From Opitutales bacterium (GTDB lineage Bacteria > Verrucomicrobiota > Verrucomicrobiia > Opitutales > Oceanipulchritudinaceae), in NCBI GenBank assembly GCA_020831585.1, contig JAFIGE010000015.1, positions 1 through 52,928 on the forward strand: DNA of 52,928 nucleotides, given 5' to 3'. Below, piece by piece: positions 11,501 through 19,300 of this stretch. A model generated the notes under the pieces. That model was not told the origin of the DNA and did no database searches. It saw only the letters and a list, made by a program, of their open reading frames with translations. The position numbers were made by a program, and so were the translations under genes. How positions within the stretch are numbered: position 1 is the stretch's first letter; each line of letters starts with the position of its first letter.

Positions 11501-12135
11501 GGGATCGCTCCGCACGCTCCAATATCGAGCCCTTCCTCTGGACAACCCCGCCGGAAACACCGCTGCCGGAAATTCCCTGGCCCGCCCGCTCCCTCCCAGC
11601 GCTCGATTCCGGCTTCATCCCGCAAATCGCCGCCCGCCACATCACTTCAGGGGGAAACCGCTTTAATGGTGCGGGTATTCGTATTGGTAATTTCCAAACA
11701 ACGAGCGAAAATGTTTTCCTCGGCGGCCCATTCCTTGCCGATGGCATTGCTTTCGACACGCCGACCAGCTTTCCCGCCGACAACACGAGCACACTCACGC
11801 TCTTCACCTCCGTCAGCGGCGAAACGATCTTGCCCTGCGTCGTCTACCGCTACGAGGTGCAGGGCCCGCAGGACGACCTCGTCACGGGCAATATCGTCCA
11901 GGTCACGCCCCTCATCGAGGACATTCTCGCGGTCACCAGCGGAGGACAAACGACCCTCTATAACCCCTTCGTCGACCTGTTCCCCGGACTCCTCCAAACC
12001 GGCGTCTACATCAAAGACACCCACCCGGTCATCGCCGGCCGCACCTACCGCTACCTGGTCGTCCGCTTCCGTCCCGATGGCGAAATCGACCGCGTCATCC
12101 GCACCAACCGCGTCTTCATCGCCGACCTCCCCTGA
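8527..12135 (+). CDS. Large exported protein with fibronectin type III-like segments; 5' end invaded by repeats
   Basis: 1202 aa if it starts at ATG 8527, which overlaps the end of the previous gene by 11 bp. A typical hydrophobic signal peptide (LFLFISLLLFLLPLSSLTA) appears only at about residues 120-138, behind two 32-residue repeats encoded by an intergenic-type DNA repeat. No ATG, GTG or TTG lies between the repeats and the signal peptide; in-frame TTG codons at 8671 and 8767 lie at the start of each repeat copy. The original start was probably displaced by the repeat. The mature part is beta-rich with several segments resembling fibronectin type III modules (for example ADGDQFYYFVAARDLLGRPG and REYNFFVVAVSAAGDRSARS). 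Probably co-transcribed with its neighbours; the next gene begins 4 bp after this stop. Function unknown. Confidence 0.7.
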   Translation: MIIEDINTLRHRGRWSNVACLLASAPAGATVPTAKPEQAPIPPTARAPLESRIHAVPAGRRRFRAAGPAKAGTPTCGTATLESRIHAVPAGRRRFRAAGPAKAGTPTVPSALSLHHSLSPLFLFISLLLFLLPLSSLTAEDFRILTGAAFTDPATGTPHAYLRWQAADPETLRTLRTAVYAKAGNANSPATHTPVGATGLITSPAVINSLAHGFPRAHFDPEAFSGIIDDLFGEFMPGLSLTHGDKLSFVLQLAEMDPDVHSRLLMLAYAEPFMAVCMGLAAVVPMPASVSTFELCAQAAGGDDPGRPYNVVLGRVTVNADAPPPLPTPPAPEQILDYSVTGHLNAQLRWNTTTALLRETPAIFGFDIFRMTKAFAEANGFDTTPPAPAIITDLLDTAPAEVRRVNTGAILPVEDGDPDTPFIIDDNDAGFGLGLPFADGDQFYYFVAARDLLGRPGPLSPGTLVTICDRMPPESPRRVAVSNVRTYDSTTGVATTRLKISWEAHPNAADAPPAYYRVSRWISVTDLNNAAADNSAFEAAVVSPPIPHVPGQTVYEWIANSSGARTLADNPGETTWYTVLAVKDTACLALVGPPSAPAWGAIRDFERPEAGTTSIVLSSTRPKIEVSFLDPINATQEILAEYEGNLEDRFWVVDLTARRLNPGITRFAYGVAAQLPGGGFGFQHLGTVEFGENANEFHFKRRLPIDLFSSEIDVRLWMIAEDFTGRPAFAQIPLSQIFNDLILPILAEIDLTTVSVNLNDGDPPDGIVHNPIGPGGLGAPLRPLRFAVVTPADAREYKVYKRVNGGPLIFVTQGTELDAPGSIEEIEDLGFPPYGGELCYFIQWFDEHGNPSPLAELGCVPVAARAPMPVPLLERPLAIGTPEAPQALLRWFCPPEGVERFRVYVGDGLTPMGSTPSGLTPSVIRFDPLPGFGSSARDPGIRIGDTTYRPYDTGRVGGNFGNPFEPGIFELAVDVQPGREYNFFVVAVSAAGDRSARSNIEPFLWTTPPETPLPEIPWPARSLPALDSGFIPQIAARHITSGGNRFNGAGIRIGNFQTTSENVFLGGPFLADGIAFDTPTSFPADNTSTLTLFTSVSGETILPCVVYRYEVQGPQDDLVTGNIVQVTPLIEDILAVTSGGQTTLYNPFVDLFPGLLQTGVYIKDTHPVIAGRTYRYLVVRFRPDGEIDRVIRTNRVFIADLP
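8671..8846. repeat. 80-bp element in tandem, 96-bp period, inside a coding frame
   Basis: Two copies (8671-8750 and 8767-8846) are identical over 80 bp by eye, separated by 16 bp. Each contains the perfect hairpin CCGCAT-TC-ATGCGG and a second palindromic stretch around CCGGCTAAAGCCGG. The 96-bp period is divisible by three, so the reading frame of the surrounding gene stays open. The word ggctaaagcc also occurs in the repeat blocks at 50.8 and 52.4 kb, so this belongs to the same palindromic repeat family. Confidence 0.85.
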
Positions 12136-12139
12136 CCCC

Positions 12140-15100
12140 ATGCACCCGCGCACCTTTCTTTCCCCTATCGTCGTCTGCTTACTCTGGCTCCCCGCGCTTG
12201 GGGCCGCCACCTACCTGCCGCGCCAGTCCGTTGTCACCGCCGCCGAGATCATCGGCTACGGTGACTTCGGCGGCGACGGCCAGGTTCAGGCCATCGTTGT
12301 CGACCGCGCCACCGGCCTTTACCGCCGCGCTCTTCCGCAGGGCAACGGTTCCCTCCTTTTCACCGCGCCCGCGCCCACCGGTTTGGGGTCCGCCGATGCC
12401 CTTGCCGTCGGCTCGATCACGGAGACCGACCGCGATCAGCTCGCCATCGCGGGGGTCGCCGCCAACCGCACCCACATCATTGATCCCACTGCGCCCGCCG
12501 CCTTTCCCACGGCGGCCTTTACCCTGGGCGTGGGCCACCGGGCGCTCGCTGCCATCGATATCAATTTTTCGGGCAATGATCCCGCGCGCATGGACCTCTA
12601 TGTCCTCACCGGTTGGCACGATGAACTCTCCACCGCCGCCCTCATCCAGTCAACGGCCTCGGGTCTTGCCACGGTGAGCGAGGGCCCCGCGCCCACCATT
12701 GCCGCCGCCCACCGCGTGCGCCTCGCCGAGGGCCATGTGGACAGGCTCCTGCTGATCATGCGTAACCCCGATGGCTCCGAAGAAGCCGTCTCGCTTTCCG
12801 ATCCGCAGACGCCCGCGTCCCCGCCCTTGCAGACGCTCTTTGGTTTTCCCGTCGATACCCGCGTGACCCACGGCCCCCTGCGCGGCAGCACGAACAACCA
12901 GTTTCTCTTCCACAGCCCCGGCAGCCCGGTTCTCCGGGTGAGCACGGCGAGCCCGGGCACCCTCCTTGGCACACCCGTGGCCCACGATCTTGGCGCACCC
13001 ATTGCCTCCCTTCACCTGGCCCACAATGGCAGCCGCCTCGGCTTTTTCGTGATCTTCGAAGGCGGCACGCAGGCGACTTACTATGGCCTCAATGCCAGCT
13101 TCGCCCCCTTCGTCATCGCCACCCTTTCCGCCCCGCCGGGGGAGCGTTTCAATGGAGTCATCGCGCCGGTCAATGGACACGCCACCTTGCTCACCGGCCC
13201 CGCCTCAGGCGGTCCGAGCACCGCTGCCGCGCATTACGCCGCCAGCGGCTCCAACTGGAACCACCAGTCGACCACGCCCCTCGCCCCCCTCGGCATAAAC
13301 ACCGCCCTGCAAAACCTCTTCCTCTATAACGGAGAACCCTTCGTGAACCCCGCCGCCGGTCTCCGCTACACCGCCCACATCCCCGACTGGACGGGCGGCC
13401 TCACGGTCACCTCCCTCGTGCGTTTTGGCGCGGCCCTCTTCGGGGAGAACGGTCTCAGTTCCGGCACCGCCATCAACCTTGGCGCGCCCCCACCCGGTGT
13501 CACCCACGGCCTCGCCAACCAATACCGCCCCCACATCTCCTTTTCCGGCCTCTCCCGCGAGACCGGTGCGCGCCCGCCGCCCGTCGAGGCCAACCCCCTC
13601 CCGGGAGCCTACGGACGCTACTTCACCGTCACCCTCAGCAGCCCCGAACCGGGCGTCACCATCCACTACCGCGACTCCGCCGCCGCCACTTGGAGCAGCG
13701 CCCCCGGCCCCGTCGAAATCGCCCCGCCGGGCAACACCCTCACGCCCTTCTTCATCCGCTACTTCGGGGAGAAGGATGGCCTCCGCTCCGCCGTCGTGAC
13801 GGCTCACTACAGCTTCACGGGCGATCCCGGCAGCCTTGATTCCGATGGCGACGGCATCCCCGACTACGTCAAGCTCGCCCTTGGTCTCGATCCGCGCGGC
13901 GGCCCCGACAGCGACTTCGACGGCTATTCCGACCTGCGCGAAATCCTCGCCGGGACCGATCCCGCCAATCCCGCCAGCACCCCCGCCGCCCTCGATCCCC
14001 TCAATCTGCAAAACGTCTTCGACCTCGCCCTGCGCCCGCTTTCCTTCAGCACTTTCACGACCACCACCCCCACCCGCCCGGCGCTTCCCGAGACCGGCGA
14101 TCCCAACTTCCCACCCCCCGCCAACCTCCGCGCCCACGACCTCGACGGGCGTCTCCTCCGGTCCACGCAAACCCGCCTCAATCCCCAGGACAGCTTCACC
14201 GGGGCCTCCGCTTACCTCGCCGGGCTCCCGGCATCGCCCCGCGACGGCTTTGTCGTTGCCTCGACCGACCGCACCTTTGCCATCCAGCCTGCCCCGTCCC
14301 GCCCCATCCTCGACGACCAGGGAATTGAACTCCTTGCCCTCGTGCCGATTCCCGGCCTGCGCCTCGATCCTGTGTCCTACACCCCACCCCCCGGCACCGA
14401 TCCCGTTGCCGCCGCCAACGCCTGGATCGCCGCCGCCCAGGCCCACTACGCCGCCCTCGCACGCCCCCTCATCGAACAGGACCTCACCTACCTCGACACC
14501 CTCAAGCTCCTCCTCACCGAGCGCGTCCTCGCCCTTCTCCTCCACGAGCGCGATCCCACCTTCCCCCGCGACAGCTTTTCCCTCACCGGGTTCCGCGATC
14601 CCGTGCCCGCCGCCGACATCCCCGCCGAGGCCCTCCTCGCCCTCCAAAGCGGTCCCAGCGCCCACCGCCTGCACGAAATCTTTGCCACCGTCTCGGCCGG
14701 CATCGATAGCCCCTTCCACACCAGCCTCACCCGCCTCCGCAGCCTCGGCCTCCAGGTTTACCGCACGGCCAATCTTCAGGCTGCCGCCTCTCCCGGCCTC
14801 TACCCTTCCCCCATAGACACCCTCCGGGCTTTCCTCCGCGGGGAAGACCTCCCCGGTCATCCCGATACCAGCTACGCCGCCGCCGTCACCCTCACCAGCG
14901 CGCAGCTCGCCGCCGCCCGCACCGCCCCGGCCATCGTCCGTAACGCCCTCAGCCCCCGCCCCACCGCCACCTTTCACGCCACCGTGTCCGCGCAAACCTT
15001 CGCCAGTCCCGTCCCCGTCCTCCGCAATCTCGGCGACGACACCCCGCTGCGTCTCTACGACGCCGCCGGCGACCCCTTCCCCTTCCCCCGCGGCCTCGCC

Positions 15101-15643
15101 CTCCTCCCCGGCACCGAACTCGAAATCCTCGCCTACAACGACCGCACCGACGCCCCCTTTGTCCCCAACGAAGCCGTCGAGACCCTCGCCGTCACCGTCA
15201 CCCGCCTGCCCGTGCCCGCCCCCGTCGACACCGACGGCAACGCCCTCGACGACGCGTGGGAACGCTACCTCTTCGGCACCACCGGCAACGACCCCTTCGC
15301 CGACGCCTCCGGCAACGGCTACACCAACCTCCAAGCCTTCCTCGACGGCACCCACCCGCTTGTCCCCGCGAGCACGCCGCCAACCGACCCCATCCCCGCC
15401 GGCCCGCCCCCCGTGGCCGTCCACCTCCAGGGCGGCGAACTCGCCTTCCGCATCCAGTTCCCCACCCGCTACGCCGCCCAGATTGGCTTCCAACTCCAAT
15501 CCAGCCCGACCCTCGAAGCCTTCACCGACACCCCCCTCGCCGCCACCCCCAACGGCCAAACCTTCGCCCTCAACATCCCCCACAACCCCACCTCCCCCGC
15601 CACCTCCTTCCACCGCTTCCGCCTCTTCCTGCGGACGCCGTGA
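12140..15643 (+). CDS. Large exported protein with FG-GAP-like, chitobiase-C-like and Ca-binding motifs
   Basis: 1167 aa from ATG 12140, four bases after the previous stop. Signal peptide RTFLSPIVVCLLWLPALGAA. The N-terminal part contains FG-GAP/VCBS-like strands (IIGYGDFGGDGQVQAIVVD). Around residue 480 a segment (GVTIHYRDSAAATWSSAPGP) resembles the small C-terminal domain of chitobiases. Then follow thrombospondin type 3-like calcium motifs (DSDGDGIPDYVKLALGLDP and SDFDGYSDLREI), a long Leu/Ala-rich helical stretch, and near the end a further motif (DTDGNALDDAWERYLFG) that is very common at the C-terminus of verrucomicrobial exported proteins. Last gene of the three-gene set. Function unknown; adhesion, polymer binding or a surface structure are possible. 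Confidence 0.75.
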   Translation: MHPRTFLSPIVVCLLWLPALGAATYLPRQSVVTAAEIIGYGDFGGDGQVQAIVVDRATGLYRRALPQGNGSLLFTAPAPTGLGSADALAVGSITETDRDQLAIAGVAANRTHIIDPTAPAAFPTAAFTLGVGHRALAAIDINFSGNDPARMDLYVLTGWHDELSTAALIQSTASGLATVSEGPAPTIAAAHRVRLAEGHVDRLLLIMRNPDGSEEAVSLSDPQTPASPPLQTLFGFPVDTRVTHGPLRGSTNNQFLFHSPGSPVLRVSTASPGTLLGTPVAHDLGAPIASLHLAHNGSRLGFFVIFEGGTQATYYGLNASFAPFVIATLSAPPGERFNGVIAPVNGHATLLTGPASGGPSTAAAHYAASGSNWNHQSTTPLAPLGINTALQNLFLYNGEPFVNPAAGLRYTAHIPDWTGGLTVTSLVRFGAALFGENGLSSGTAINLGAPPPGVTHGLANQYRPHISFSGLSRETGARPPPVEANPLPGAYGRYFTVTLSSPEPGVTIHYRDSAAATWSSAPGPVEIAPPGNTLTPFFIRYFGEKDGLRSAVVTAHYSFTGDPGSLDSDGDGIPDYVKLALGLDPRGGPDSDFDGYSDLREILAGTDPANPASTPAALDPLNLQNVFDLALRPLSFSTFTTTTPTRPALPETGDPNFPPPANLRAHDLDGRLLRSTQTRLNPQDSFTGASAYLAGLPASPRDGFVVASTDRTFAIQPAPSRPILDDQGIELLALVPIPGLRLDPVSYTPPPGTDPVAAANAWIAAAQAHYAALARPLIEQDLTYLDTLKLLLTERVLALLLHERDPTFPRDSFSLTGFRDPVPAADIPAEALLALQSGPSAHRLHEIFATVSAGIDSPFHTSLTRLRSLGLQVYRTANLQAAASPGLYPSPIDTLRAFLRGEDLPGHPDTSYAAAVTLTSAQLAAARTAPAIVRNALSPRPTATFHATVSAQTFASPVPVLRNLGDDTPLRLYDAAGDPFPFPRGLALLPGTELEILAYNDRTDAPFVPNEAVETLAVTVTRLPVPAPVDTDGNALDDAWERYLFGTTGNDPFADASGNGYTNLQAFLDGTHPLVPASTPPTDPIPAGPPPVAVHLQGGELAFRIQFPTRYAAQIGFQLQSSPTLEAFTDTPLAATPNGQTFALNIPHNPTSPATSFHRFRLFLRTP

Positions 15644-15652
15644 GAAGACCAC

Positions 15653-15780
15653 CGTAGCTGGGCGGCCATCCTGGCCCCCAGCCCCGCAGCTTCCGCATCG
15701 GCGAAGGCGCATGGAGAATCTTCACGGCTGCGGATCTCCCCGCATCCCGTGCGCTGACCCCAAGGTGGGGTCGCGCTACG
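15653..15780. repeat. 128-bp direct repeat, copy 1
   Basis: Runs from cgtagctgggcggccatcc to ggggtcgcgctacg. It is matched at a constant offset of 885 bp by copy 2 (16538-16665) with only a couple of differences and no gaps. It lies between the end of the giant-gene set and the RelE/Phd pair. Confidence 0.9.
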
Positions 15781-15833
15781 GCGGACGGAACTGCTCGGAA
15801 GCAGGCCGCTTTCTCCAGCTTCAGCCCGCTGCG

Positions 15834-16139
15834 TCAATCGCGCCCGGAGATTTTTGTCATGTCGAACTGTCTTTCCGATCGGGTCACGTGGATAATGATG
15901 ACCTTCACTCCCTCAACCCGATAATACACATAAACCGGGTTCACCACCAACTTGCGGTAGGGCGTGTCGAACAAGTCGCGGGGCACCCGGCCAAGTGAGG
16001 GATTTTCCCGCAGCAAATCAACGCGTTCGAATACTTTCTGAATCAATCGGCGCGCTGCATTGTAATCGTCGAGGGCGATGTAATCCCCGACGGCGTCCAG
16101 ATCGGTGAGCGCAGGGTCGGTCCAGATTATTTCAGCCAT
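15834..16139 (-). CDS. RelE/ParE-family toxin
   Basis: 101 aa. It has the family opening EIIWTDPALTDLDAVGDYI and the characteristic core PYRKLVVNPVYVYYRVEG followed by VIIIHVTRSERQF. Proteins of this family are small alpha/beta toxins that cleave mRNA on the ribosome (RelE) or poison gyrase (ParE); the sequence does not decide between them. It lies downstream of its antitoxin gene with a 13-bp overlap, the usual arrangement for antitoxin-first modules. Confidence 0.85.
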   Translation of the reverse strand: MAEIIWTDPALTDLDAVGDYIALDDYNAARRLIQKVFERVDLLRENPSLGRVPRDLFDTPYRKLVVNPVYVYYRVEGVKVIIIHVTRSERQFDMTKISGRD

Positions 16140-16384
16140 CGCGCCATTCGCTCTTTCGCCTCGGAATGCCCACAGACCCGGCCTTCAGAAAAGGCTTTTT
16201 CTCCCCGGGCCAGGCCCTCGAGCAACTCCATTCGCCGCTTATCCCGCTCAAAACTTTCCACATCAACAAGATAAGCCGCCGGCTTACCGTGTTCCGTAAT
16301 CAATACAGGCGTCTGCGTTTCGCGCAGGTCGCCGAGAATGCGCGTGGCCTGACGCTTCAGAGTCGTCACCAGTTCCGTTTTCAT
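16127..16384 (-). CDS. Phd/YefM-family antitoxin
   Basis: 85 aa from the internal ATG (MKTELVTTLKRQATRIL), which fits the family N-terminus better than an upstream ATG at 16414. The Phd/YefM core LVTTLKRQATRILGDLRET then VLITEHGKPAAYLVDVESFE is clear. The N-terminal domain binds DNA and autoregulates; the C-terminal tail wraps the toxin. It overlaps the toxin gene by 13 bp. Confidence 0.85.
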   Translation of the reverse strand: MKTELVTTLKRQATRILGDLRETQTPVLITEHGKPAAYLVDVESFERDKRRMELLEGLARGEKAFSEGRVCGHSEAKERMARWLK

Positions 16385-16537
16385 GAGTGCCACTTTAGTA
16401 GCACATTTTTCCAAAGCAACCTGTTTTTAAAGAGGCGTTCGCCCCGTCAAGCCGGATTTTGATGAACAGGTTTGTTGCCAAAAGATGGGGGCCTACACCG
16501 CCCCTGCACCCTGTCGGCACCGTAAATAACGACACCC

Positions 16538-16665
16538 CGTAGCTGGGCGGCCATCCTGGCCCCCAGCCCCGCAGCTTCCGCATCGGCGAAGGCGCATGGA
16601 GAATCTTCACGGCTGCGGATCTCCCCGCATCCCGTGCGCTGACCCCAGGATGGGGTCGCGCTACG
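16538..16665. repeat. 128-bp direct repeat, copy 2
   Basis: Near-identical to 15653-15780 in the same orientation. The two copies frame the Phd/RelE module. The rest of the non-coding stretch 16385-16759 holds only this repeat and the promoter area of the next toxin-antitoxin pair. Confidence 0.9.
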
Positions 16666-16724
16666 TTTGAAACACCGGGCGTTTCCAAGACCCTCGCCAA
16701 CCAATTGCTACGTTCCGGGGACTC

Positions 16725-16758
16725 TTGACAAAACCCGCTGAAAGTGGGAATTTCCCAC
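16725..16758 (+). promoter_or_regulatory. TTGACA box and palindromic operator before vapB
   Basis: TTGACA at 16725-16730 matches a -35 box. The inverted repeat GTGGGAA-T-TTCCCAC (16744-16758) ends one base before the antitoxin ATG. Antitoxins of this kind commonly bind a palindrome at their own promoter, so this is a good candidate for the autoregulatory operator. A clear -10 box was not seen. Confidence 0.5.
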
Positions 16759-16759
16759 C

Positions 16760-16990
16760 ATGAAAGTCGCCACCGTCGATGCCAAGCGTCGCCTCATTCT
16801 CCCGGGAGCCAAACCTGGAGAAACCTACGCGGTGCGGGAAGCTGCCCCGGGACACTACGAACTCGCCAAAGTGATCCCCGCCCCCCGGCCGAAGCCCACC
16901 GCCCGTGAACTGGATGCTTTGCTCGCCTCCTCGCCCCTCACCCCAAAAATGAGCTGGGAAGAACTCCGCCGCCTCACGCGTGAGCCATGA
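16760..16990 (+). CDS. VapB-type antitoxin
   Basis: 76 aa, with an AbrB/MazE-like swapped-hairpin N-terminus (KVATVDAKRRLILPGAKPGETY) and a charged C-terminal tail ending in WEELRRLTREP that would bind the toxin. The stop overlaps the toxin start (ATGA), indicating translational coupling. The palindrome directly upstream supports autoregulation. Confidence 0.8.
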   Translation: MKVATVDAKRRLILPGAKPGETYAVREAAPGHYELAKVIPAPRPKPTARELDALLASSPLTPKMSWEELRRLTREP

Positions 16991-17421
16991 TTCTTCTCGA
17001 CACCAATGTGTTGATCTATGGCTTTGATCCGGACTCCCCCCTGCACTCTTGGGCCCGGGGCATCATCCGCAGCAGTTTGCTCGGCGACGGAGCGGCGATC
17101 ACCCCGGTGATCCTGGCGGAATACCTCGTCGGGGAAGAGGTGCGGGAGACCGTCATCCCCCGCCTCTCCGCCCTGGGGATCGCCCTTCTCGACCTTCCCG
17201 CGCTGGTTGCGCCCCGTTGCGCGGAGGCCTACGCCCGCTACCTCGAAAACCGTCGCGACCAAGCCTCGCCGCCCGCGCCCAAATCCCCCCTTCCCGATTT
17301 CTTCATCGGTGCCCATGCTGCTGTATTGAGTCTGCCCCTGGCCACGGCTGATGCCGACCGCTACCAGACCTACTTTCCTGAAATCGAACTCATCACCCCG
17401 GATTCAACCCGGCGCAGCTGA
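16987..17421 (+). CDS. VapC-type PIN-domain ribonuclease toxin
   Basis: 144 aa. The PIN-domain acidic residues are in place: D5 in MILLDTNVLIY, E45 in VILAEYL, D104 in PLPDFFIGAHA and D122/D124 in ATADADRY. These coordinate the metal ions used for RNA cleavage. It overlaps its antitoxin gene by 4 bp. The target RNA cannot be inferred. Confidence 0.85.
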   Translation: MILLDTNVLIYGFDPDSPLHSWARGIIRSSLLGDGAAITPVILAEYLVGEEVRETVIPRLSALGIALLDLPALVAPRCAEAYARYLENRRDQASPPAPKSPLPDFFIGAHAAVLSLPLATADADRYQTYFPEIELITPDSTRRS

Positions 17422-17447
17422 TACCGGGATGAACAGTGAAGGGTGCG

Positions 17448-17491
17448 GGTTCAGGACATGGGTAACAAAAAAGGTTCAAGACATAGGTAAC
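17448..17491. repeat. Two 19-bp imperfect direct repeats
   Basis: ggttcaggacatgggtaac (17448-17466) and ggttcaagacataggtaac (17473-17491) differ at two positions. The wording resembles insertion-sequence ends I associate with transposon remnants, but no transposase is adjacent, so this can only be called a possible IS-end remnant. Confidence 0.5.
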
Positions 17492-17625
17492 GATATTGAC
17501 CGAACGCCGAACGCCCCAACGGGGCGACCGCATACCAGCCCGGGGCAACCGCCCTGGGAAGACCGAACGCCCCCGTTCCGCGTTCTGAAGGAACGCCGCA
17601 TGCCTCCTCGATTTGCAGCTTGAAC
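17492..17625. repeat. Palindromic intergenic element
   Basis: Contains the hairpin CGCCCC-AAC-GGGGCG (17512-17526) followed by a second GC palindrome of the form CCCGGGGC/GCCCTGGG, and the word gaccgaacgc appears on both sides. Non-coding. Nothing else was seen between vapC and hsdM. Confidence 0.45.
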
Positions 17626-17814
17626 AGTCTCAAGGATTTACCAAATCTACGGTGGATGCCTGTATTCGATAACAATCGCGTAAAAGCTCTGTGGGAATGC
17701 TTTTTTCAATGATCGCCCATCCCGCCACCAAAGACTTCGGCCCGACCGTTAATGGATCTGCGCAGTCGAAGATTTCAATCGAAACCCGCAGCGCATCTTT
17801 CAGCTAAAGACCCT

Positions 17815-19272
17815 ATGTTCGAGCAAACTTTCAAAAATATCGACGACGTGATGTGGAAAGACGCCGGCTGCACCAGCGAGCTGGACTACTCCGAGCAGAG
17901 TTCCTGGCTGCTCTTCCTGAAATACCTCGACAGCCTGGAGCACGACAAGGCGCAGGAGGCCGCGCTCGAAGGGCGGAAATACACCCACATTCTCGATGAG
18001 CCCTACCGCTGGGCCACCTGGGCTGCCCCCAAGGATGCCTTCGGAAAGATCGATCACAACCAAACGCTCACCGGCGACGACCTGCGCGATTTCATCAACC
18101 AGCAGCTCTTCCCCTACCTCCAGGGCTTCAAGCAGCGGGCCACCGGGCCGGACACCATCGAATACAAGATCGGCGAGATTTTTGGCGAAATCCGCAACAA
18201 GATCCAGAGCGGCTACAACCTCCGCGAAATCATCGACCACATCGACGAACTGCGCTTCGGCTCGCAGAAGGAAAAACACGAACTCTCCCACCTCTACGAA
18301 GCCAAGATCAAGAACATGGGCAACGCCGGGCGCAATGGCGGCGAGTATTACACCCCGCGCCCACTCATCCGCGCCGTCGTCCACGTGCTCAAGCCGAAGA
18401 TTGGCGAGACCATCTACGACGGCGCCTGCGGGTCCGCCGGGTTCCATTGCGAGGCCTTCGATTACCTCAAATCCGGCACCCAGCTCACCACCAAGGATCT
18501 CGTCACGCTTCAGAAGCACACCTTCTACGGCAAGGAGAAGAAGTCGCTCGCCTACGTCATCGGCGTGATGAACATGATCCTCCACGGCATCGAGGCCCCC
18601 AACATCATCCACACCAACACGCTCACCGGGAACATCGCCGACATCCAGGAAAAGGACCGCTACGACATCGTCATGGCCAACCCGCCCTTCGGCGGCAAGG
18701 AGCGCAAGGAGGTGCAGCAGAATTTCCCGATCCGCACCGGCGAGACCGCCTTCCTCTTCCTTCAGCACTTCATCAAGATCCTCCGGGCCGGCGGCCGCGC
18801 GGGCATCGTGATCAAGAACACCTTCCTTTCCAACACCGACAACGCCTCCGTCGCCCTGCGCAAGCTGCTGCTCGAAAGCTGCAACCTCCACACCGTGCTC
18901 GACTGCCCCGGCGGCACCTTCCTCGGCGCGGGCGTGAAAACCGTCGTCCTGTTCTTCGAAAAAGGCGCGCCTACCCGCAAGGTCTGGTTCTACCAGCTCG
19001 ACCCCGGCCGCAACATGGGGAAAACCAACCCGCTCAACGACAACGACCTCGCCGAGTTCATCGACCTCCAACGGACCTTTGCCGACTCGGAAAAAAGCTG
19101 GAGCGTGGCGGTGAACGACATCGACCCGAAGACCTTCGACCTCTCCGTGAAAAACCCCAACGGCGGCGAGGCAATCACCCACCGCAGCCCGGAGGAGATT
19201 ATGAAAGAAATCGCGGAGCTGGATGCCGAAAGCGCGAAGGTGCTGGGGAACATCAGGAAGCTGCTGAAATAA
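17815..19272 (+). CDS. hsdM: Type I restriction-modification DNA methyltransferase subunit
   Basis: 485 aa from ATG 17815 (MFEQTFKNIDDVMWKDAGC), the usual HsdM opening; the upstream extension to 17752 is not family-like. HsdM transfers a methyl group from S-adenosylmethionine to adenine N6 in the host recognition site. The N-terminal helical domain spans about 1-170. The SAM-binding motif is YDGACGSAGF (about residue 203) and the catalytic motif is NPPF (about 289). The frame ends in helical sequence that would contact HsdS. First gene of a same-direction hsd operon; the next gene starts 28 bp later. Confidence 0.95.
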   Translation: MFEQTFKNIDDVMWKDAGCTSELDYSEQSSWLLFLKYLDSLEHDKAQEAALEGRKYTHILDEPYRWATWAAPKDAFGKIDHNQTLTGDDLRDFINQQLFPYLQGFKQRATGPDTIEYKIGEIFGEIRNKIQSGYNLREIIDHIDELRFGSQKEKHELSHLYEAKIKNMGNAGRNGGEYYTPRPLIRAVVHVLKPKIGETIYDGACGSAGFHCEAFDYLKSGTQLTTKDLVTLQKHTFYGKEKKSLAYVIGVMNMILHGIEAPNIIHTNTLTGNIADIQEKDRYDIVMANPPFGGKERKEVQQNFPIRTGETAFLFLQHFIKILRAGGRAGIVIKNTFLSNTDNASVALRKLLLESCNLHTVLDCPGGTFLGAGVKTVVLFFEKGAPTRKVWFYQLDPGRNMGKTNPLNDNDLAEFIDLQRTFADSEKSWSVAVNDIDPKTFDLSVKNPNGGEAITHRSPEEIMKEIAELDAESAKVLGNIRKLLK

Positions 19273-19300
19273 GTCCCATAGGGCCTATAAGACTCATCCC

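Noticed and set aside
17800-19182. Long minus-strand frame opposite hsdM
   Set aside because: Shadow frame; composition mirrors the coding strand and no motif is visible.
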